In this document: positions 58,501-64,000 of the stretch, piece by piece
Layout of the letters: every line of letters starts with the position of its first letter
Position numbering within the stretch: the stretch's first letter is position 1
From: Alistipes sp. UBA936
GTDB lineage: Bacteria; Bacteroidota; Bacteroidia; Bacteroidales; Rikenellaceae
Assembly (NCBI GenBank): GCA_002293505.1
Contig: DBDI01000001.1
Coordinates: forward strand, 1-64,000
DNA: 64,000 nt
Direction: 5' to 3'
The notes under the pieces: model-generated
What the model was told of the DNA's origin: nothing
The model's input: only the letters and a program-made list of their open reading frames with translations
Database searches by the model: none
Program-made: the position numbers and the translations under genes

Positions 58501-60566
58501 AGCGATATAGATATTATCAGTTTGACATTCGTTCCGGGCATCGGGTACCAGCGCACGACCTCGTACCGTTGGTTGAAAATGTTGTTGACCTCGAGGCTGA
58601 ACCTCAGGTCGACGGGGCGTTTTGTTGACGCACGGCGCAGGGCGAACTCACGCGAGATTGCCAGATCGTGGGTGTACCACGGTTTGAGCAGGTTTGCAGA
58701 TGTTTGACTACCGAGCCTATAGCGCTCGCCAGTGTAGATGAAGCTGTAGTCGAGTGACCACTGGTTTTCGGCGCGAGCTCTCGCATTGCTCCCCGTCACG
58801 ACCCCTGCTTTACCGCTCGTGCGACCCCACGTGAGGGATACCACCACAGAACCACTGTGGCGCGGTGCGTAGGGCACCGGATCGCCACCAGAAGTGTCCT
58901 GAAAAGTGTAGCTCAAGCGCGTATCGACGGTCGTTTTGCGTGCCTGGCTTCCGAGTATAAGCTGTTGTGTGATAGATATATCCGTGCCCAGAATTTCCGC
59001 CCTCCCGATGTTCGTCATCGTCCACACAAGCTGGTTCGAAGTCGGCGTGGCAACGATCTTGTCGCGTACGCGATTGTAGTAGGCGTCGAACGATACTTCG
59101 AGAGAGGCAAACGTGCTGTTTGGTAGAAACTTACGCCACGTTGCACCGATATTGTGTTGTGTGGTGTACTCGGGTCGCAGCACACGATTGGCCGCGTCGG
59201 TATAATAAAGGTCGTTGAACGTCGGAAGACGGAATATGTCTTTGTAAAACGCTCTGATTTCCAAGTCGATGCTTTCAGTGGGTCGGTACGCCAGCACCAC
59301 AGTAGGGGAAAGCACATTTCGGTCCTTGGACATCGGTCTGTCCACCGCACTTGTATCGTGGGCATAGGTGTACAGTAGGCTCGTCTGTGCGCTTAAATTT
59401 CTTAAATTCAGTGAAATAGCCGCTGCCCCGAGAGCAGTCAGCCGACGCGGGTGCGGAAAGTTCCGCTCGAACAACTCACCCGCCTCGGCCCGCAGTGTGT
59501 TGTACTGCCCGTCGAGGGATAAATTAGCAGACAACCAATGATTTATGGCAAAAAAGTTGACTGCCGAAACATACGCCTCCTGCTGGTGATAGTGCGCGTC
59601 GACCGGTCGAAGAGTCGTGGACGGCGGCATAACATAATTGGTGTAATCATTGGCGTATTTCGCCTGAACACGATAGCTATACAGGCGTGAAATGCGCTGA
59701 CCAACAGCTCCTTGTGCAAAAAAGTTACGGTCTCGTTGCCGTTCATTGTTGCGTAGCGCGATGGCCGCATCCTCCTTGATGACCGCGCCCGGAAGACCGC
59801 GATCGGAGTCGTAAAAATAGGTTTTTATGTTCCAAGTTCTTCCCCAAAGCCCCGCCTCGGCACGCACCACGCGAACGTCGCCATTACTCCGCACGGCCGT
59901 GGTGTCCCAGCCACCTCCGGGTCGTGAATAGTGGTATTTATAGCGCCCGGATGTATTGATAACCTGTACGTTAGCCGAGATGCTGAGCTTATCTCCAAAC
60001 TTTCGTTCCGCCAAAACGGAACCGTCGATAAGGTCGAATGAGCCGCCCGCAACCCGAGCTCTAAAGCGATTCTCGACAGGTCGCCTGGTGCAGATATAGA
60101 GCGCCGCTGCAGAAGAGAAGTCCTTGGCAGACTGAAATATAGCACTGCGTTGGCCGTTGTATAGCGCGACGGACTCGACGTTGTCTAACGAAAAACGCCC
60201 AAGGTCGACCACACCGTTTTGAGCGTTACCTACCGCGATACCGTCGTAGAAAACCCCGACGTGGTTGCTGCCAAGCGAGCGCACATTAACCGTTTTCAGC
60301 CCCCCGACGCCGCCGTAATCTTTGATCTGAACGCCGGAAAAGAGCCGAACAGCATCGGCAACAGAGTGTGTTTCGAGGCGCCGAAGCTGCTGGTCAGCAA
60401 GTATTTGCGCGGGGACGATCTCGCGAACTGCCGGAGCCGCGACAACGATACTGTCGACCCGGATCGTCTCCGGAGCCGCATCCTGAAAGACCTCCTGAGC
60501 CTCCGCAGAAGTCAAAATGCCGACAACAAAAACCGCAAATACAAAAAACTTGAGTGCCTTTTTCAT
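58497..60566 (-). CDS. btuB: TonB-dependent cobalamin receptor BtuB
   Basis: A 689-residue outer-membrane receptor. The signal peptide is 1-23. TIRVDSIVVAAPAVREIVPA is the TonB-box region. The plug includes RRLETHSVADAVRLFSGVQI, VNVRSLGSNHVGVFYDG and VDLGRFSLDNVESVALYNGQ. A barrel of about 22 strands follows, ending in PGTNVKLIISISL. The assignment to cobalamin rests on the upstream riboswitch and the coupled btuG. The ATG at 60566 follows a control hairpin. Confidence 0.92.
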   Translation of the reverse strand: MKKALKFFVFAVFVVGILTSAEAQEVFQDAAPETIRVDSIVVAAPAVREIVPAQILADQQLRRLETHSVADAVRLFSGVQIKDYGGVGGLKTVNVRSLGSNHVGVFYDGIAVGNAQNGVVDLGRFSLDNVESVALYNGQRSAIFQSAKDFSSAAALYICTRRPVENRFRARVAGGSFDLIDGSVLAERKFGDKLSISANVQVINTSGRYKYHYSRPGGGWDTTAVRSNGDVRVVRAEAGLWGRTWNIKTYFYDSDRGLPGAVIKEDAAIALRNNERQRDRNFFAQGAVGQRISRLYSYRVQAKYANDYTNYVMPPSTTLRPVDAHYHQQEAYVSAVNFFAINHWLSANLSLDGQYNTLRAEAGELFERNFPHPRRLTALGAAAISLNLRNLSAQTSLLYTYAHDTSAVDRPMSKDRNVLSPTVVLAYRPTESIDLEIRAFYKDIFRLPTFNDLYYTDAANRVLRPEYTTQHNIGATWRKFLPNSTFASLEVSFDAYYNRVRDKIVATPTSNQLVWTMTNIGRAEILGTDISITQQLILGSQARKTTVDTRLSYTFQDTSGGDPVPYAPRHSGSVVVSLTWGRTSGKAGVVTGSNARARAENQWSLDYSFIYTGERYRLGSQTSANLLKPWYTHDLAISREFALRRASTKRPVDLRFSLEVNNIFNQRYEVVRWYPMPGTNVKLIISISL

Positions 60567-60570
60567 TTTC

Positions 60571-60592
60571 GAGGCCCATTCTCCGTGGGCTC
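60571..60592 (-). promoter_or_regulatory. Expression-platform hairpin of the cobalamin riboswitch
   Basis: GAGCCCA / TGGGCCTC stem with one bulged C, ending four bases before the btuB ATG. There is no T run after it, so translational rather than transcriptional control is expected, by a kissing interaction with the aptamer. Confidence 0.6.
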
Positions 60593-60606
60593 TTCAAAAG
60601 TTTGGT

Positions 60607-60779
60607 TTGGCAAACGGCAGGTCTTCTGACTTCTCCTTTGGTTGGTGATTCAGCGCCTTCCCGGCCTTCGCAGGCCAGTGGCAAGATTGTGAATCCCAGG
60701 GAGTTACAGCAGCGGGAACTGTTGCCGAATCATCACGGCATTCCCTTTTAATCCCCCGTGTGGGGAACCGTTTGCGTGG
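60607..60779 (-). ncRNA. Cobalamin riboswitch
   Basis: Read on the minus strand it contains the ordered landmarks of the class: GGTTCC near the 5' end, GGGAATGCCGTGATGATTC, CCCGCTGCTGTAA, GCCACTGG, GGGAAGGCG and the B12 box AGACCTGCCG (box core at 60616-60623). It lies directly after a TATATTTG -7 element (60780-60787), and about 40 bases separate it from btuB. Cobalamin binding should reduce btuB-btuG expression. Confidence 0.93.
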
Positions 60780-60787
60780 CAAATATA
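60780..60787 (-). promoter_or_regulatory. -7 element of the btuB-btuG transcript
   Basis: TATATTTG on the minus strand, just upstream of the riboswitch and 10 bases beyond the pfkA stop region. No terminator separates it from pfkA. Confidence 0.55.
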
Positions 60788-60797
60788 GCGGAAAAAA

Positions 60798-61778
60798 CTA
60801 AATCGACAAAATTCTGACCGTTTTCAGCAGGTCGCGGTCGATGGGTTTGTCGTCGCGGATGGCCTGCGAAAAAGGCACGTGCACAAGCGTTTCGTCGTCC
60901 AGTCCGATCATCACGTTGCGTTGGCCGTCCAAAAGCGCTTCCACAGCCGCGCGACCCATCCTCGAAGCGACGATCCGGTCGTAGGCCGTCGGCGAGCCGC
61001 CACGCTGGATGTGACCCAGAATTGTGACTCGGCTGTCGAACTGCGGATACTCTTTTTTGACCCTCGCGGCCATACCCATTGCGCCGCCAGTGACCTCACT
61101 CTCAGCGACTAACACGATGCTGGAATTCTTGTCCTTGCGGAATCCGTTCTCGATTAGGTCGGCCAGTTGGTCGACTTCGGTGGCGATTTCGGGTATGATT
61201 GCGGCCTCACATCCGGTGGCGATGGCGCCGTTGAGTGCGAGGAATCCGGCGTTGCGCCCCATCACTTCGACGAAGAACAGTCGCTCGTGACTGGAGGCGG
61301 TGTCTCTTAGACGGTCCACGGCCCACATTATGGTGTTAAGCGCTGTATCATAGCCGATTGTGGTGTCGGTTCCGTAGAGGTCGTTGTCGATCGTGCCTGG
61401 GATTCCGACGATTGGGATGTCGAATTCGGAGGCGAAAATGCGTGCTCCGGTGAGCGAGCCGTCGCCACCGATGATAACCAGTGCATCCATTTTGTGGCGC
61501 AGCATCGTTTCGTGTGCGCGGCGGCGTCCCTCTTTGGTTTCGAACTCCTTGCTGCGTGCAGTTTTCAGGATCGTGCCTCCCTGTTGGATGATGTTGGAGA
61601 CGTTGTTGGTCTTGAAATCGAGAATCTCGTCGTCGATCAAGCCCTTGAAGCCGCGCATTATGCCTTTGACTTTCAGCCCATTGAAGATTGCCGTACGAGT
61701 CACGGCACGGATTGCAGCGTTCATTCCTGGCGAGTCGCCGCCCGAGGTTAAAATCCCGACACACTTGATTGTTTTCAT
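60798..61778 (-). CDS. pfkA: ATP-dependent 6-phosphofructokinase
   Basis: A 326-residue PfkA of classical bacterial length. VGILTSGGDSPGMNAAIRAV, IIGGDGSLTGA (ATP site, with the Gly typical of ATP use), GTIDNDLYGTDTTIGYDTAL (catalytic Asp), EVMGRNAGFLAL and LGHIQRGGSPTAYDR are all present. The ATG at 61778 lies 23 bases after TATCTTTG (61802-61809). It has its own transcript, separated from rplT by a terminator. Confidence 0.96.
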   Translation of the reverse strand: MKTIKCVGILTSGGDSPGMNAAIRAVTRTAIFNGLKVKGIMRGFKGLIDDEILDFKTNNVSNIIQQGGTILKTARSKEFETKEGRRRAHETMLRHKMDALVIIGGDGSLTGARIFASEFDIPIVGIPGTIDNDLYGTDTTIGYDTALNTIMWAVDRLRDTASSHERLFFVEVMGRNAGFLALNGAIATGCEAAIIPEIATEVDQLADLIENGFRKDKNSSIVLVAESEVTGGAMGMAARVKKEYPQFDSRVTILGHIQRGGSPTAYDRIVASRMGRAAVEALLDGQRNVMIGLDDETLVHVPFSQAIRDDKPIDRDLLKTVRILSI

Positions 61779-61801
61779 CTTGTTGCGCTGTTTTTGAATT
61801 T

Positions 61802-61809
61802 CAAAGATA
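61802..61809 (-). promoter_or_regulatory. -7 element of pfkA
   Basis: TATCTTTG on the minus strand with a 23-base leader. It follows the rplT terminator. Confidence 0.6.
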
Positions 61810-61821
61810 CGGTTTTTCCTC

Positions 61822-61852
61822 AAAAAAAGGGCCACCCTCTTGGGTGACCCTC
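61822..61852 (-). terminator. Intrinsic terminator after rplT
   Basis: On the minus strand, AGGGTCACCC-AAGA-GGGTGGCCCT forms a stem with one mismatch, followed by seven T residues. It lies 22 bases after the rplT stop. Confidence 0.85.
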
Positions 61853-61874
61853 AATTTTATCGTAAATGCAATAT

Positions 61875-62219
61875 CTACTTCACCTTATTGACCACCGCGG
61901 CGAATGCCTTCGGGTGGTTCATTGCCAAGTCGGCCAATACCTTGCGGTTCAGTTCGATACCAGCGGCATCCACTTTGCCGATGAATTCCGAATAGCTCAG
62001 GCCGTGCAGGCGTGCAGCGGCGTTGATACGCTGAATCCACAGTCCGCGGAACTCACGTTTTTTATTCTTGCGGTCGCGATAGGCGTACTGCAAACCCTTT
62101 TCGACCGTATTTTTTGCTACGGTCCAAACGTTGCTTCTCGACCCGAAGTTACCTTTGGCGAGTTTTAAGACTTTTTTGCGCCGGGCCCTCGAGGCGACGG
62201 CATTTACTGAACGTGGCAT
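61875..62219 (-). CDS. rplT: 50S ribosomal protein L20
   Basis: A 114-residue protein. The basic N-terminal extension (MPRSVNAVASRARRKKVLKL) and the globular part RDRKNKKREFRGLWIQRINA and ARLHGLSYSEFI are diagnostic. It follows rpmI after ten bases. infC, usually upstream, is absent here. Confidence 0.97.
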   Translation of the reverse strand: MPRSVNAVASRARRKKVLKLAKGNFGSRSNVWTVAKNTVEKGLQYAYRDRKNKKREFRGLWIQRINAAARLHGLSYSEFIGKVDAAGIELNRKVLADLAMNHPKAFAAVVNKVK

Positions 62220-62229
62220 ATCTGGCTAT

Positions 62230-62424
62230 TTACTTTACTAACAACAGACGGATCTTTGCAGCATCGGCGTCGGACACGATGGCCGAGTAGTCGAGGTTGC
62301 GTTTTTGTTTAGTTGTTTTTTTGGTCAAAATGTGCGAATGATAAGCGTGTTTGCGCTTTATCTTTCCTGTCCCCGTGAAGTCGAAACGCTTCTTCGCGGC
62401 GGAGTTTGTCTTCATTTTCGGCAT
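62230..62424 (-). CDS. rpmI: 50S ribosomal protein L35
   Basis: A 64-residue protein beginning MPKMKTNSAAKKRFDFTGTG, with KRKHAYHSHILTKKTTKQKR. The ATG at 62424 gives the family length. It lies 23 bases after TACCTTTG (62448-62455), so rpmI-rplT is its own transcription unit. Confidence 0.96.
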   Translation of the reverse strand: MPKMKTNSAAKKRFDFTGTGKIKRKHAYHSHILTKKTTKQKRNLDYSAIVSDADAAKIRLLLVK

Positions 62425-62447
62425 AACTATGCGTTTTTTACGGACTG

Positions 62448-62455
62448 CAAAGGTA
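62448..62455 (-). promoter_or_regulatory. -7 element of rpmI-rplT
   Basis: TACCTTTG on the minus strand in the 55-base gap after lpxA, with a 23-base leader. Confidence 0.6.
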
Positions 62456-62479
62456 AGGTTAATTTTCCAAATATCCAAA

Positions 62480-63280
62480 TCAATCTTCGATATCTCCCAG
62501 CGCGGCGTTCCACGGCTTAAGGATTCCGCGTTTGGAGTTGCGCACAAACTTCACGATCTCGTCCCGCTCGGGCGAACGCGGAATGGTGTCTTCGATTATA
62601 TCGCACGCGCGACCGTAGCCATACCCGCTCTGGAACATAATTCGGAAAATCTCCTGAATCTCGGCGATTTTCTCGGTCGAAAAACTTCTGCGGCGTAGTC
62701 CGATGAAGTTTGCTCCCACGAACGATAGCGGTTGGCGTGCGGCCTTGACATAAGGCGGAACGTCCTTTCCGACCAACGAGCCGCCGGAAACCATCGCGTG
62801 GGCACCGATGCGAACGAACTGATGAACAGCCGAATGGCCCGAGATTATGGCCCAGTCGCCAACTTCGACCTCGCCGCCCAGGAGAACGCTGTTGACGATC
62901 ACGCAGTGCGACCCGACAACGCAGTCGTGAGCGATGTGTGCACACGACATAATAAGGTTGTACGATCCGATGAGGGTTTTTCCCTTGGCGGCGGTACCGC
63001 GGTTGATCGTCGCTCCTTCGCGCACGGTGTTGTAGTCGCCCATTTCGACGGTCGAATACTCCCCCTTGAACTTGAGGTCTTGCGGCACACCGGCGATCAC
63101 GGCACCGGGGTGGATGTTGCATCCCTTGCCCATTCGCGTTCCTTCCAGTACTACGGCGTGCGGACCGATCCAGCAGTCGTCGCCTATGACGGTGTCCGCT
63201 GCGATGTACGCAAAGGGCTCCACTTTTACGTTCTTGCCCAATTTTGCGTCGGGGTGGACGAAAGCTCTATCACTTATCAT
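62480..63280 (-). CDS. lpxA: UDP-N-acetylglucosamine O-acyltransferase
   Basis: A 266-residue first enzyme of lipid A synthesis. A left-handed beta-helix of hexapeptide repeats (IGDDCWIGPHAVV and following) runs to about residue 185. The catalytic His is in ISGHSAVHQFVRIG. The C-terminal helical domain has NFIGLRRRSFSTEKIAEIQ. It lies 13 bases after the lpxC-fabZ gene, the standard Bacteroidetes order. Confidence 0.96.
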   Translation of the reverse strand: MISDRAFVHPDAKLGKNVKVEPFAYIAADTVIGDDCWIGPHAVVLEGTRMGKGCNIHPGAVIAGVPQDLKFKGEYSTVEMGDYNTVREGATINRGTAAKGKTLIGSYNLIMSCAHIAHDCVVGSHCVIVNSVLLGGEVEVGDWAIISGHSAVHQFVRIGAHAMVSGGSLVGKDVPPYVKAARQPLSFVGANFIGLRRRSFSTEKIAEIQEIFRIMFQSGYGYGRACDIIEDTIPRSPERDEIVKFVRNSKRGILKPWNAALGDIED

Positions 63281-63293
63281 CGAGTTTCAGGTA

Positions 63294-64000
63294 TTAATTC
63301 TTTTTAATCGCTGCCGGCGTTCCGGCGCGTTTGTCTCCACGTGTTACTTGTGCCAGCAGGTCGGCTTCGCACACCAGTCGGTCGCCCACGAAAGCCTTTG
63401 CTTCCATATGTACCAGCCCTCGGCGGATAGGTTCCAGCAGGTTCAGTTCGAATTGCAGGGTATCTCCCGGGACGACTTTTTGCTTGAAACGAACGCCGTC
63501 GATCTTCAAAAAGTATGTCGAGTAGTTGTACTCAGGGTCCATTCCGTGTAGCGCGAGTATTCCGCCGCACTGGGCCATTGCCTCTACTATCAGTACCCCG
63601 GGCATCACAGGCTCGTCCGGAAAGTGCCCCACGAAGAAGGGTTCATTTACCGTCACGCCTTTGATTCCCGTTATTCCGTCTTCGTCGATGTGCGTGATCT
63701 TATCCACCAGCAGGAACGGCGGACGGTGCGGCAGGCGTTTCTTGATATCGTTTACGTCGTAGATTGCTTCGGCCGCCGGGTTGTAGCGATGACAGGGTTT
63801 GATTCCCTCTTTTCGCATCACTTTCCGCAGCCCCTTGACCATCTCGGTGTTTGCCTGATGGCCCGGCTTGGTGGCCAGCAGTTTGCCTTTGATCCTCACT
63901 CCCAGTAGCGCAAAGTCGCCCAGCACGTCGAGCAGCTTATGACGCGCGGGTTCGTTGGGGAAGAACATCTCCACGTTGCTCAAATAGCCTTCGCGGACTT
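63294..64000 (-). CDS. lpxC/fabZ: LpxC-FabZ bifunctional protein (5' part outside window)
   Basis: The frame is open to the right edge, so the N-terminal part of LpxC is missing from the window. Visible: the C-terminal LpxC segment (YLSNVEMFFPNEPARHKLLD, FALLGVRIKGKLLATKPGHQ) with catalytic-region His. It continues without a stop into a full FabZ domain (KKRLPHRPPFLLVDKI; the hotdog active site GHFPDEPVMPGVLIVEAMAQ with His and Glu). The fused enzyme combines UDP-3-O-acyl-GlcNAc deacetylase and 3-hydroxyacyl-ACP dehydratase, and the fusion is characteristic of Bacteroidetes. It ends 13 bases before lpxA. Confidence 0.94.
   Translation of the reverse strand, partial: VREGYLSNVEMFFPNEPARHKLLDVLGDFALLGVRIKGKLLATKPGHQANTEMVKGLRKVMRKEGIKPCHRYNPAAEAIYDVNDIKKRLPHRPPFLLVDKITHIDEDGITGIKGVTVNEPFFVGHFPDEPVMPGVLIVEAMAQCGGILALHGMDPEYNYSTYFLKIDGVRFKQKVVPGDTLQFELNLLEPIRRGLVHMEAKAFVGDRLVCEADLLAQVTRGDKRAGTPAAIKKN

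Overview
The window reads as a compact, moderately GC-rich chromosome segment of a Bacteroidales bacterium, most like Rikenellaceae/Alistipes-type gut bacteria; the genus is inference. Phylum evidence in the sequence: many TAnnTTTG (-7) promoters, an LpxC-FabZ fusion, a BtuB-BtuG cobalamin locus under a cobalamin riboswitch, DUF3575/DUF3868 OmpA-type surface proteins, S9 peptidases and POT transporters. I see no rRNA, tRNA, CRISPR array, insertion sequence or prophage, and no gene-free stretch above 300 bases. The longest gap, 242 bases at 49315-49556, holds promoter-like sites.

Layout. 0-4.7 kb (minus): three surface proteins of the kind found beside fimbrial loci (DUF3575+OmpA+TPR, coiled coil+DUF3575, DUF3868+OmpA). 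4.76-6.17 kb (plus): tatD-tcdA. 13.4-6.2 kb (minus): one tightly packed run of small membrane protein, prmA, GT2, ugd, rfbA, rfbC, rfbB, xer recombinase, hpf. 13.4-20.1 kb (plus): rpsO, pnp, a stand-alone protease-prodomain-like lipoprotein, an abundant-looking OmpA/TPR lipoprotein, an MBL hydrolase and an SDR. 21.8-20.2 kb (minus): POT transporter. 21.9-29 kb (plus): glgB, ADP-ribose/CDP-alcohol-type phosphatase, thiD, tenA, ftsE-like ATPase, gyrB. 31.6-29 kb (minus): Nudix and S9 peptidase. 31.6-32.6 kb (plus): pyrE and an SRPBCC protein. Then ffh (minus) and a TonB receptor (plus). 41.5-36 kb (minus): degenerate M23, dxr, GH18, rseP, radA. 41.5-44.1 kb: nucleotidyltransferase, HsdR-N protein and a GH2-derived protein. 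49.3-44.1 kb (minus): AAA+ regulator, trxB, LuxE-like synthetase, Stealth transferase, GT2. 49.6-57.4 kb (plus): DUF4290-TlpA fusion, thyA, folA and a five-gene heterodisulfide-reductase-like electron-transfer cluster. 60.8-57.4 kb (minus): cobalamin riboswitch, btuB, btuG. 64-60.8 kb (minus): lpxC-fabZ (cut by the window edge), lpxA, rpmI, rplT, pfkA.

Gene packing is extreme. Seventeen same-strand neighbours overlap by exactly 4 bases (ATGA or GTGA), and five convergent pairs overlap at their 3' ends. Distances from the -7 element to the start codon fall into two groups: 4-6 bases (leaderless transcripts expected) and 21-23 bases.

Items that most deserve follow-up: the leaderless promoter class; the Hdr-like complex; a repeat element inserted in frame in glgB; a DUF4290-lipoprotein-thioredoxin fusion; an orphan protease prodomain; paired 19-bp dyads before rfbA; and several enzymes that kept their fold but lost catalytic residues (M23, GH2, TlpA).
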